From Pelagibius sp. CAU 1746 (GTDB lineage Bacteria > Pseudomonadota > Alphaproteobacteria > Kiloniellales > Kiloniellaceae): a stretch of 64,000 nt of DNA. The notes below the pieces were generated by a model. The model worked only from the letters and a program-made list of their open reading frames with translations. It was not told the origin of the DNA and did no database searches. Made by a program: the position numbers and the translations under genes. Positions 54,878 to 62,816 of the stretch are shown one piece after another; the stretch's first letter is position 1; the number at the start of each line of letters is the position of its first letter. The DNA is taken from NCBI RefSeq assembly GCF_039839785.1, contig NZ_JBDOQT010000001.1, positions 2,728,001 to 2,792,000 on the forward strand, read 5' to 3'.

Positions 54878-55315
54878 ATGGCATTCAAGTCGATCGCAAT
54901 CGGCTCCGATCACGCTGGCTACGACCTCAAGGCGAAGCTGGCCGAGGAGCTGCGTTCTTCCGGGTATGAGGTGCTGGACTGCGGCACCGGCGACGCGACC
55001 AATTCGGTCGACTACCCCGATTTCGGCAAAGCGGTGGCCGAGGCCGTGACCTCGGGCAAGGTCGACGGCGGGGTCGTCGTCTGCGGCACCGGCATCGGTA
55101 TCTCCATCGCCGCCAACCGCCATCCCGGGATCCGGGCGGCGCTATGCCACGACATCACCACCGCGCGCCTCTGCCGCGAGCACAATGATGCCAACGTGCT
55201 GGCCTTGGGCGCCCGCCTGGTCGGCGAGGTGGTTGCCAAGGACTGCCTGAACGCTTTCCTGACGACGGAGTTCGCGGGCGATCGTCACGCCCGCCGTGTC
55301 GAGAAACTAGGCTGA
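54878..55315 (+). CDS. rpiB: Ribose 5-phosphate isomerase B
   Basis: RpiB interconverts ribulose 5-phosphate and ribose 5-phosphate. The 145 residues show IAIGSDHAGYDLKAKLAEEL (residues 5-24), VDYPDFGKAVAEAV, GGVVVCGTGIGISIAANRHPGIRAALCHDITTARLCREHNDANVLALGARLVG; the catalytic cysteine is in VCGTGIG and the phosphate-binding His/Arg are present. The conserved rpiB-glyA-nrdR order follows. Confidence 0.96.
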   Translation: MAFKSIAIGSDHAGYDLKAKLAEELRSSGYEVLDCGTGDATNSVDYPDFGKAVAEAVTSGKVDGGVVVCGTGIGISIAANRHPGIRAALCHDITTARLCREHNDANVLALGARLVGEVVAKDCLNAFLTTEFAGDRHARRVEKLG

Positions 55316-55353
55316 AACCGGGGCTCCGGCCCCTCGAGGAGTAGCAAGCGACG

Positions 55354-56670
55354 ATGACCGCAGCGAATGCCGCCAAGACCCTGCCTCTGCAGAACGGTTT
55401 CTTTTCCGCGCACCTGAGCGAGACCGACCCGGAGCTGGCCGATGCCATCCGCGGCGAACTGCGCCGCCAGCAGGATCAGATCGAGCTGATCGCCTCGGAG
55501 AATATCGTCTCTCTGGCGGTGCTGGAGGCCCAGGGCTCGGTGCTGACCAACAAATACGCCGAGGGCTATCCGCACCGCCGGTACTACGGCGGCTGCGAGT
55601 ATGTCGACGTGGCCGAGGAATTGGCCATCAAGCGGGCCAAGCAGCTTTTCGGCTGCGAGTTCGTCAACGTCCAGCCGCATTCGGGCGCTCAGGCCAACCA
55701 GTGCGTCGCCCTGGCCTTGCTGCAGCCGGGCGACACCATCATGGGCCTGGCGCTGTCGGCCGGCGGCCACCTGACCCATGGCGCGAGGCCGAACCTCTCC
55801 GGCAAGTGGTTCAATGCGGTGCAGTACGGGGTGCGCAAGGAAGACGGCCTCATCGACTTCGACGAGGTGGAGAAGCTGGCCCTGGAGCACAAGCCGAAGC
55901 TGATCATCGCCGGCGGCTCGGCCTATCCGCGCTTCATCGATTTCCCGCGCTTCCGCGAGATCGCCGACAAGGTCGGCGCCTACTTCATGGTGGACATGGC
56001 CCACTTCGCCGGCCTGGTGGCGGCCGGGGTACATCCCAGTCCGCTGCCGCACGCTCACGTGGTCACCACCACCACTCACAAGACTCTGCGCGCCGGGCGC
56101 GGCGGCATGGTGTTGTCGAACGATCTGGAGCTGGGCAAGAAAATCAACTCCGCGGCCTTTCCGGGTTTGCAGGGCGGTCCGCTGATGCACGCCATCGCCT
56201 CCAAGGCGGCGGCTTTCGGCGAGGCCTTGAGGCCCGAGTTCAAGGCCTATGCCCAGAGCGTGGTGGACAACGCCAAGGTCTTGGCCCAGACGATGATCGA
56301 CGAAGGCTTCGATATCGTCTCGGGCGGCACGGATACGCACCTGATGCTGGTCGACCTGCGGCCCAAGAAGCTGACCGGCAATATCGCCGAGGAGGCTCTG
56401 GACCGTGCGGGCATCACCTGCAACAAGAACGGCGTCCCCTTCGATCCGGAAAAGCCGACGGTAACGTCCGGCATCCGGCTCGGCACGCCCGCTGCGACCA
56501 CCCGCGGGTTCGGCACCGCCGAGTTCCAGCAGGTCGGCGCCTTCATCGGCCGGGTCCTGGACGGCCTGGCGCGGGATCCCGAGGGTAACGCCAAGGTGGA
56601 GGAGGAGGTGCGCGCCGAGGTCAAGGCGCTGTGCCATCGCTTCCCGATCTATCCGGATCTGGAGATTTGA
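55354..56670 (+). CDS. glyA: Serine hydroxymethyltransferase
   Basis: GlyA converts serine and tetrahydrofolate to glycine and 5,10-methylene-THF, the main one-carbon source. The 438-residue protein contains [95 protein letters not shown] (PLP lysine about 240) and [25 protein letters not shown] lies upstream of the ATG. A GGGGC/GCCCC stem (55319-55333) sits between rpiB and glyA, and two more hairpins lie between glyA and nrdR. Confidence 0.97.
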   Translation: MTAANAAKTLPLQNGFFSAHLSETDPELADAIRGELRRQQDQIELIASENIVSLAVLEAQGSVLTNKYAEGYPHRRYYGGCEYVDVAEELAIKRAKQLFGCEFVNVQPHSGAQANQCVALALLQPGDTIMGLALSAGGHLTHGARPNLSGKWFNAVQYGVRKEDGLIDFDEVEKLALEHKPKLIIAGGSAYPRFIDFPRFREIADKVGAYFMVDMAHFAGLVAAGVHPSPLPHAHVVTTTTHKTLRAGRGGMVLSNDLELGKKINSAAFPGLQGGPLMHAIASKAAAFGEALRPEFKAYAQSVVDNAKVLAQTMIDEGFDIVSGGTDTHLMLVDLRPKKLTGNIAEEALDRAGITCNKNGVPFDPEKPTVTSGIRLGTPAATTRGFGTAEFQQVGAFIGRVLDGLARDPEGNAKVEEEVRAEVKALCHRFPIYPDLEI

Positions 56671-56680
56671 ACTTATTCGG

Positions 56681-56720
56681 AGGGCCGCATGGCCCTGCGG
56701 GCGCGGGCAATTGCCCGCGC
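56681..56720. repeat. Hairpin plus 20-bp perfect palindrome between glyA and nrdR
   Basis: AGGGCC-GCAT-GGCCCT (56681-56696) is followed by the perfect palindrome GCGCGGGCAATTGCCCGCGC (56701-56720). Neither is followed by a T-tract. They occupy half of the 81-bp gap and could modulate read-through, act in mRNA processing, or bind a dimeric regulator. Confidence 0.6.
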
Positions 56721-56751
56721 AGGACGATTGGGAGCAGGAAGAGGGGGATAA

Positions 56752-57210
56752 ATGCGCTGTCCGTTTTGCGGTAACGAGGACACGCAGGTCAAGGACTCGC
56801 GGCCGACAGAAGACAACTCGGCCATCCGGCGCCGCCGGCAGTGTCCGAACTGCGGCGCACGTTTCACGACCTTCGAGCGGGTGCAACTGCGTGAGCTGAC
56901 GGTGGTGAAATCCACCGGCAAGCGCGAGCCTTTCGACCGGGACAAGCTGCTGCGCTCCATGACCACGGCGCTGCAGAAGCGTCAGGTCGATCCGGAGCGC
57001 ATCGAGCGGGTGGTGAACGGCATCGTCCGCCGCCTGGAATCCTCCGGGGAATCGGAGATCCCGACCAAGCTGATCGGGGAGTTGGTCATGGATGCCCTGG
57101 CGACCCTGGATCAGGTGGCCTATGTGCGCTTCGCCTCGGTCTACCGCAACTTCCGCGAGGCCCGCGATTTCGAAGAGTTCATCGGCAAGCTCGGTGACGG
57201 GGACGACTGA
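56752..57210 (+). CDS. nrdR: Transcriptional repressor NrdR
   Basis: NrdR senses ATP/dATP and represses ribonucleotide reductase genes. The 152-residue protein begins with the zinc ribbon [18 protein letters not shown] ... [17 protein letters not shown] (four cysteines at about 3, 6, 31, 34) followed by the ATP-cone domain ([20 protein letters not shown] to [23 protein letters not shown]). It lies between glyA and ribD as in many alphaproteobacteria. No NrdR box pair is evident inside the window. GGGGGATA precedes the ATG. Confidence 0.97.
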   Translation: MRCPFCGNEDTQVKDSRPTEDNSAIRRRRQCPNCGARFTTFERVQLRELTVVKSTGKREPFDRDKLLRSMTTALQKRQVDPERIERVVNGIVRRLESSGESEIPTKLIGELVMDALATLDQVAYVRFASVYRNFREARDFEEFIGKLGDGDD

Positions 57211-58300
57211 TCTCCAATACATGCGGGCCGCCCTGACGCTGGCGGCGCGCGGACTGGGCCGGGTTGCGCCCAACCCGGCCGTGGGCTGCATCATCGTCAA
57301 GGAAGGCCGCGTCGCCGGCCGCGGCTGGACCCAGCCCGGCGGCCGTCCTCATGCCGAGACGGAGGCCCTGCGCCAGGCCGGCCCGGCGGCTGCCGGCGCC
57401 ACCGCCTATGTAACGCTGGAACCCTGCGCCCATCACGGCAGGACACCGCCCTGCGCCGAGGCCCTGGTGGCCGCCGGGGTGGCCCGCGTCGTCGTCGCTC
57501 TGGAAGACCCGGACAGCCGGGTGGCCGGACAGGGGCTGAAGATCCTGCGGGAGGCCGGCATTGCCGTCGACGTCGGCGTCTTTCGCGCCCAGGCCGAACG
57601 CCTCAATGCCGGCTTCCTGAAGCGGGTGATCAAGGGGCGGCCGCTGGTGGTGTTGAAGCTGGCCACCTCCCTGGATGGACGGATCGCCACGCACAGCGGC
57701 CACAGCCAGTGGATCACCGGGCCGCTGGCGCGGCGCCGCGCACATCTGCTGCGCGCCCGCGCAGACGCCGTGCTGGTGGGCAGCGGCACGGCGGTATTCG
57801 ACAATCCTCGCCTCGACGTGCGTTTGGCGGGCATGGAAGACCGCCACCCGCTGCGCGTGGTGGTCGACGGGCGTCTGCGCCTGCCGCTGACTCACGACTT
57901 GGTGGCCCGAGCCGGGGAGGTGCCGACCCTGCTGGTGACCCACGACGGCAACCCGCGTGAGCGCCTGCAGGCTTACGAGGATGTCGGGGTCGAGGTGGTC
58001 CAGGTCGAGACCGACGCCGACGGCCACGTTTCCCTTGGGGCGGCCCTCGACCACTTGGGAGGGCGCGGCGTCACCCGCTTGCTGGTGGAGGGCGGCGGCC
58101 ATCTGGCGGCGTCCTTGCTGCGCGGCAGGCTCGTCGACCGCCTGGCCTGGTTCCAGGCGCCTCTGGTCATCGGCGGCGACGGGGTTGCCGCGGTCTCCGG
58201 TTTCGGGGTTGATCGCCTGGATCAGGCGCCTAAGTTCCTTCAGGCCGCGATGGCCCAGCTTGGCCGCGACCGCATCGACATCTACAGCGCGGAAATCTGA
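57194..58300 (+). CDS. ribD: Riboflavin biosynthesis deaminase/reductase
   Basis: RibD deaminates and then reduces the pyrimidine product of GTP cyclohydrolase II. The 368-residue bifunctional enzyme has the deaminase zinc site [15 protein letters not shown] (His-Ala-Glu) and [18 protein letters not shown] (two Cys), and the C-terminal reductase (about 145-365: [22 protein letters not shown] ... [22 protein letters not shown]). Start taken at GTG 57194, because residues just before MRAALTLA (DLQYM) match the family; this overlaps nrdR by 17 bp. ATG 57221 is the alternative. Confidence 0.95.
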   Translation: MTGTTDLQYMRAALTLAARGLGRVAPNPAVGCIIVKEGRVAGRGWTQPGGRPHAETEALRQAGPAAAGATAYVTLEPCAHHGRTPPCAEALVAAGVARVVVALEDPDSRVAGQGLKILREAGIAVDVGVFRAQAERLNAGFLKRVIKGRPLVVLKLATSLDGRIATHSGHSQWITGPLARRRAHLLRARADAVLVGSGTAVFDNPRLDVRLAGMEDRHPLRVVVDGRLRLPLTHDLVARAGEVPTLLVTHDGNPRERLQAYEDVGVEVVQVETDADGHVSLGAALDHLGGRGVTRLLVEGGGHLAASLLRGRLVDRLAWFQAPLVIGGDGVAAVSGFGVDRLDQAPKFLQAAMAQLGRDRIDIYSAEI

Positions 58301-58310
58301 AGGCTCCCCT

Positions 58311-58922
58311 ATGTTCACTGGCATCATCACCGACCTCGGCGCAGTCCAGGCGATTGAGAGCCCCGGACCGGACGCCGGCGGGGCGGAGACGGACTGCCGC
58401 TTCGTCTTCAAGACTGGCTATGACACCGCGGGGATCGCCGAGGGCGCCTCCATCGCCTGCTCCGGGGTCTGCCTGACCCTGGTCGACAAGGGGCCCGGTT
58501 GGTTCGCCGCCGACGTCTCGGGCGAGACCCTGTCGCGCAGCACCCTGGGCGACTGGGCGGCGGGCACGCCGGTCAACTTCGAGCGCGCCATGAAACTGGG
58601 CGACGAGCTGGGCGGCCACATGGTCTCCGGCCACGTTGACGGCATCGCCGTGGTCGCCGATCGGCGGGCCGAGCAGGGCTCGATCCGCTTCACCTTCGAG
58701 GCGCCGGCGGAGCTTGCGAAGTTTATTGCCTCCAAGGGGTCGGTGGCGCTAGACGGCGTCTCGCTGACCGTCAACGAGGTCGATGGCCGCCGGTTCGGCG
58801 TCAACATCATCCCCCACACGGCGCAGGCCACCACCCTGGGCGGCAGGCAGCCGGGCGACCGGGTTAACCTGGAAATCGACATGCTCGCGCGCTACGTTCA
58901 GCGTCTCCTGGCGGCCTCCTGA
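58311..58922 (+). CDS. ribE: Riboflavin synthase alpha subunit
   Basis: RibE dismutates two 6,7-dimethyl-8-ribityllumazine molecules into riboflavin. The 203-residue protein has the two homologous lumazine-binding barrels: MFTGIITDLGAVQAIE with IACSGVCLTLVD, and HMVSGHVDGIAVV with SVALDGVSLTVNEV. The ATG follows ribD after 10 bp. Confidence 0.96.
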   Translation: MFTGIITDLGAVQAIESPGPDAGGAETDCRFVFKTGYDTAGIAEGASIACSGVCLTLVDKGPGWFAADVSGETLSRSTLGDWAAGTPVNFERAMKLGDELGGHMVSGHVDGIAVVADRRAEQGSIRFTFEAPAELAKFIASKGSVALDGVSLTVNEVDGRRFGVNIIPHTAQATTLGGRQPGDRVNLEIDMLARYVQRLLAAS

Positions 58923-58949
58923 GCGCCGCCGAACTGGGATCAGCTTTTG

Positions 58950-60098
58950 ATGAACAAGTCCGAGGAACCCTGGCGGCTCACCTTCAGTGAGATGGTCTCT
59001 CCCATCGAGGAGATCATCGAGGAGGCGCGCAACGGCCGCATGTTCATTCTGGTCGATGACGAGTCGCGCGAGAACGAGGGTGATCTGGTCATCCCCGCCC
59101 AGATGGCGACGCCGGATGCGATCAACTTCATGGCGCGCTACGGCCGTGGCCTGATCTGCCTGGCGTTGACCCGTGAGCGCATCGAGGAGCTGGGCCTGCC
59201 GCTGATGGCGAGCAAGAACGAGTCGCGCCATCAGACCGCCTTCACGGTTTCCATCGAGGCGCGCGAGGGTATCACCACCGGGATCTCCGCGCCGGACCGG
59301 GCGCGTACGGTCGCCACCGCGATCGACCCCAGCAGGGGCCACGAAGACATTACGACGCCGGGCCACGTCTTTCCGTTGATGGCCCGCGATGGCGGCGTGC
59401 TGGTACGGACCGGCCACACCGAGGCCGCGGTCGACCTGGCCCGTCTTGCGGGGCTCAATCCTTCCGGTGTGATCTGCGAGATCATGAACGACGACGGCAC
59501 CATGGCGCGGCGCGACGATCTCATTGCCTTCGCCCAGCGCCATGGCCTCAAGGTCGCGACCATTGCCGACCTCATCTCCTACCGCCGCCGGAACGACCAT
59601 TTCGTCGAGCGGCGGCTGGAGAGCCGTTTCTCCAGCCGCTACGGCGGTGAGTTCAACTTGGCGCTTTTCGTCAACACCCTGAACTATGCCGAACACGTGG
59701 CGCTGTGGAAGGGCGATATCTCCGCCGAGGAACCGGTCCTGGTGCGCATGCACGCCATGAACGTCCTGGACGACGTACTGGGCGACAGTGCCAGCGGCAA
59801 GGCCGGCGAGCTGCAGCAGGCGATGCGCATGATCGGAGAGGCCGGGCGTGGCGTCGTGGTGCTGATCCGGGAGCCTTCCGCCGACGCGCTTTCAAGCTCC
59901 TTGGAATCGCGCCTGGGGGGCGAGCCCAAGGGCAGGGCACAGCTTCGGGATTATGGCGTCGGCGCGCAGATCCTGCTCGACCTCGGGGTGCGCGACATGA
60001 TTTTGCTGTCCAACACCAAGCGCACCATCGTCGGCCTGGAGGGCTACGGCTTGAAGGTGGTCGGCCAGCGCGCCATCGAACCGGCCGGCAAGGCATAG
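58950..60098 (+). CDS. ribB: 3,4-dihydroxy-2-butanone-4-phosphate synthase fused to degenerate GTP cyclohydrolase II (RibBA/RibBX)
   Basis: The 382-residue protein joins an intact RibB domain (about 1-210: [78 protein letters not shown]) to a RibA-like domain (about 215-378). In the second domain the zinc cysteines and the DCG motif of active GTP cyclohydrolase II are absent: the equivalent segment reads [24 protein letters not shown]. The family tail [35 protein letters not shown] remains. RibB activity is expected; GTP cyclohydrolase activity is not. Start at ATG 58950. Confidence 0.93.
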   Translation: MNKSEEPWRLTFSEMVSPIEEIIEEARNGRMFILVDDESRENEGDLVIPAQMATPDAINFMARYGRGLICLALTRERIEELGLPLMASKNESRHQTAFTVSIEAREGITTGISAPDRARTVATAIDPSRGHEDITTPGHVFPLMARDGGVLVRTGHTEAAVDLARLAGLNPSGVICEIMNDDGTMARRDDLIAFAQRHGLKVATIADLISYRRRNDHFVERRLESRFSSRYGGEFNLALFVNTLNYAEHVALWKGDISAEEPVLVRMHAMNVLDDVLGDSASGKAGELQQAMRMIGEAGRGVVVLIREPSADALSSSLESRLGGEPKGRAQLRDYGVGAQILLDLGVRDMILLSNTKRTIVGLEGYGLKVVGQRAIEPAGKA

Positions 60099-60108
60099 GA
60101 ACCAGGAT

Positions 60109-60585
60109 ATGAGCGACGGCAATCACGTGACCCCACATGTCCTGGTGGTGGAGGCCCGCTTCTACGAGGACATCGCCGATGCCCTCTACGAGGGCGCCAG
60201 CGCGACGCTGGAGGAGGCTGGCGTGACCCACGAGCGGATCAGCGTGCCCGGTGTCTTCGAGATCCCGGCGGTGATCCGCATGGCGGTGCGCTCGATGGAT
60301 TTCTTTGCCGGGCGGCGGCGCTTCGACGGCTATGTCACCCTCGGTTGCGTGATCCGCGGCGAGACCACGCATTACGACTACGTCTGCGGCGAAAGTGCGC
60401 GCAAGCTGCAGGATCTCGCCTGCGAGCACACCTTGGCGCTTGGCTATGGCATCCTCACCTGCGAGAACATGGACCAGGCCTGGGTGCGCGCCGCTGTCGA
60501 TCGGAAGAACAAGGGCAGGGATGCCGCCGAGGCCTGCCTGGCGATGCTCGACGTGAAGCGCCGCTTTCATCTGTTTCCACGCTGA
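60109..60585 (+). CDS. ribH: 6,7-dimethyl-8-ribityllumazine synthase
   Basis: RibH condenses the RibD product with dihydroxybutanone phosphate. The 158 residues include VLVVEARFYEDIADALYEGASATLEEAG, SVPGVFEIPAVIRMAV, GYVTLGCVIRGETTHYDYVCGES with the catalytic His, and GILTCENMDQAWVRAA. It is 10 bp after ribBA and 32 bp before nusB, completing the ribDEBH run; only an active GTP cyclohydrolase II is missing from the local pathway. Confidence 0.96.
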   Translation: MSDGNHVTPHVLVVEARFYEDIADALYEGASATLEEAGVTHERISVPGVFEIPAVIRMAVRSMDFFAGRRRFDGYVTLGCVIRGETTHYDYVCGESARKLQDLACEHTLALGYGILTCENMDQAWVRAAVDRKNKGRDAAEACLAMLDVKRRFHLFPR

Positions 60586-60617
60586 CCTCGGGGTCGGCCT
60601 TTTTGGACTCGCGATAC

Positions 60618-61142
60618 GTGACCGATACTTCAAATCCGAAGCCGGCTTCCGGCGGCAGGCGCAGGCGGCCGTCGGGGCTCAGCGCCGCGCGTCTGCTGGC
60701 CGTGCAGGCCCTCTATCAGGTGGTCGTGGGCGATCAGAGCGCCCGGGACGTGCTGCGGGAGTTCCTTGAGCACCGCATCGACGAAGACATCGAGGGCCTC
60801 AAGCACGCCTCGGTGAATCGCGAACTGCTGACCGAGCTGGTCGAGGGCGTCTCCAAGACGGCCGACGAGTTGGATGACATGATCGCCGCCGTGCTGGACG
60901 AGGATTGGACCCTCGACCGGCTGGAAATCCTGCTGCATGCCTTGCTGCGGACGGCGGCTTTCGAACTGGCCGAACGCCTGGAGGTGCCGGCGCGGGTCGT
61001 TATTTCGGAATACGTCGATCTCGCCAACGCCTTCTTTGACGGCCGCGAAACCGCCTTCGTCAATGGGCTGCTGGACCGTCTGGCCCATGTGTTGCGGGCC
61101 GAGGAGTTCGGCGGCGAGGCGGATCTCTCCAAGCTGCGCTGA
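60618..61142 (+). CDS. nusB: Transcription antitermination factor NusB
   Basis: NusB binds boxA RNA with S10 in rRNA antitermination. The 174-residue product has a basic N-terminal extension (SGGRRRRPSGLSAARLLAVQALYQVVVGDQ) and the helical NusB core, ending YVDLANAFFDGRETAFVNGLLDRLAHVLR. Start uncertain: GTG 60618 is used; TTG 60603 is also in frame and neither has a clear ribosome binding site. The gene follows ribH, the standard ribH-nusB-thiL order. Confidence 0.93.
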   Translation: MTDTSNPKPASGGRRRRPSGLSAARLLAVQALYQVVVGDQSARDVLREFLEHRIDEDIEGLKHASVNRELLTELVEGVSKTADELDDMIAAVLDEDWTLDRLEILLHALLRTAAFELAERLEVPARVVISEYVDLANAFFDGRETAFVNGLLDRLAHVLRAEEFGGEADLSKLR

Positions 61143-61152
61143 GGGCGCGGCG

Positions 61153-62151
61153 ATGGCGACCGAGAAGCCCGGGCGGGCCGGCGAGTTCGAGCTGATCGAG
61201 CGCTACTTCGCGCCCCTGGCGGCCAAGGCGGAAGGCACATTCGGTCTGCACAACGACGCCGCCGTGCTGCCGGTCTCCCGAGGCGGGCGGCTGGTCACCA
61301 CCGTCGACACCATGATCCAGGGACGGCACTTCCTGGACTGCCCGCCGGACCAAGTGGCCAAGAAGCTGCTGCGGGTCAACCTCTCGGATCTTGCGGCCAT
61401 GGGAGCCGCGCCCTTCGGCTATCTGCTGGCTTCGGCCTGGCCCCTGGACATCGAGGAAGCCTGGATCGCCCGCTTCGCCGAGGGCCTGGCGGCGGACCAG
61501 GAGCTTTTCGGCGTGGCGCTCTACGGCGGCGACACCACCGGCACGCCGGGGCCGATGACCCTGAGCCTGACGGCTTTCGGCACGGTCGCCGGCGAGGCGG
61601 TGTTGGACCGGGGCTCGCTGCGGCCGGACGACGATATCTACGTCACCGGGACGATCGGCGAAGGCTATCTGGGGCTCTGCGCCTTGCGTGGCGAACTCGA
61701 CAACCTGGACACTGCGACGCGGGCGGCTCTGGTCGCGCGTTACCGGCTGCCGGAACCGCGCCTGGCCGTCGGCCGTGCCTTGCTGGAGGAGGGGCTTGCC
61801 CGCTCCGCCCTCGACATCTCCGACGGCCTGGCCGCCGACCTCGGCCACCTGCTGGAGGCCTCCGGTGTCGGGGCGGAGATCGACTTGCCGGCGATCCCCT
61901 TCAGCGCGGCGGCGCAGGCGGGACTGGCCGCATTGGGGGCGCCCGCCGTGCGCCTGCTCACCGGCGGCGACGACTACGAACTGCTGTTTGCGGCGGCCCC
62001 GGCGGAGCGGGCGGCCGTGGGCGCGCTGGCTGCGCACTCAGGCGTCGCCATTACCCGGATCGGACGGGTGCGCCGCGAGCCCGGGCTTGCGGTGCGCGAT
62101 GCGGCAGGCGCCGGGGTCTCTCTGGAGTCCGGCGGATGGACTCATTTCTAG
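61153..62151 (+). CDS. thiL: Thiamine-monophosphate kinase
   Basis: ThiL phosphorylates thiamine monophosphate to thiamine pyrophosphate. The 332-residue protein shows GEFELIERYFAPLAAKAEGTFGLHNDAAVLPV, VTTVDTMIQGRHFL with metal aspartates, LRVNLSDLAAMGAAPFGYLLASAWP, ALYGGDTTGTPGPMTLSLTAFGTV, ALDISDGLAADLGHLLEASGVGAEI and LLTGGDDYELLFAA. Start ATG 61153, 10 bp after nusB. The next gap (107 bp) contains AT-rich sequence but no clear terminator. Confidence 0.95.
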   Translation: MATEKPGRAGEFELIERYFAPLAAKAEGTFGLHNDAAVLPVSRGGRLVTTVDTMIQGRHFLDCPPDQVAKKLLRVNLSDLAAMGAAPFGYLLASAWPLDIEEAWIARFAEGLAADQELFGVALYGGDTTGTPGPMTLSLTAFGTVAGEAVLDRGSLRPDDDIYVTGTIGEGYLGLCALRGELDNLDTATRAALVARYRLPEPRLAVGRALLEEGLARSALDISDGLAADLGHLLEASGVGAEIDLPAIPFSAAAQAGLAALGAPAVRLLTGGDDYELLFAAAPAERAAVGALAAHSGVAITRIGRVRREPGLAVRDAAGAGVSLESGGWTHF

Positions 62152-62258
62152 CAATATTTCCAGATGCTTAACGCTTAACGCCATTTTTACCCTAAGGGCC
62201 TATCACGGAGGCTTGGAGTTCCGGCGTTTCGGCCGGCATCTCGGAAGGGTCGGGCGCC

Positions 62259-62717
62259 TTGCGGATCGTCATTCTCATCGTTGTGGCCTTGATCCTGCTG
62301 CTCGGCGGCGGCGGGGCGGCGTGGTGGTTCCTCTTGGGGCCGGGGGCCGAGCGCACGAACGAGCTGATCGCCGAGATCAACAAGCCGGAGCCCGTCTATA
62401 TCCCGATGGATGCTCCCCTGGTCATTTCCCTCATCCAGGAAAGCGAAGTCACGCACCACGTGACCATGGACATCACCCTGTTGCTGGCGGACAACTATGA
62501 CGCCGGCATGACCCAGCAGAACAAAGCCCGCCTGCACGATGCCTTTCTGACGGAGCTGCACAGCCTCTTCGCCCTGCGCGTGGTCCGCAATGCGGGCTTC
62601 GAATCCGATCTGGTCAAGCAACGGCTGCTGGGGGTCTGCGACCGTCTGCTGGGCAAGGGGATCGTCTCGGACATCATCCTTCGCGAAGTGGAACGCCGCC
62701 AGCCGCGCAAGGTCTGA
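62259..62717 (+). CDS. FliL-like single-pass membrane protein
   Basis: A 152-residue protein with one N-terminal membrane segment (IVILIVVALILLLGGGGAAWWFLL, about 3-26) and a periplasmic FliL-type domain: KPEPVYIPMDAPLVISLIQESEVTHHVTMDITLLLADNYDAGMTQQNKARLHDAFLTELHSLFALR. FliL associates with the flagellar basal body or stator; the isolated location and short length make a generic FliL-family role possible instead. The start is TTG 62259 with GGAAGGGT upstream. The motAB genes are about 39 kb away in this window. Confidence 0.75.
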   Translation: MRIVILIVVALILLLGGGGAAWWFLLGPGAERTNELIAEINKPEPVYIPMDAPLVISLIQESEVTHHVTMDITLLLADNYDAGMTQQNKARLHDAFLTELHSLFALRVVRNAGFESDLVKQRLLGVCDRLLGKGIVSDIILREVERRQPRKV

Positions 62718-62816
62718 TCACGGCCGCGTTTCCCCAGCCGCCAGTTCGACGCATAGCAGCCTTGCGCGCCAAGATAGCGCGCTGCCTTTCGCTTCGCGAT
62801 GCGGTAGCTTGGCGCC

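Noticed and set aside
57180-57230. FMN riboswitch before the riboflavin genes
   Set aside because: nrdR and ribD overlap or nearly touch and leave no leader; none of the conserved FMN-element sequence is visible upstream of ribD, ribE or ribBA.
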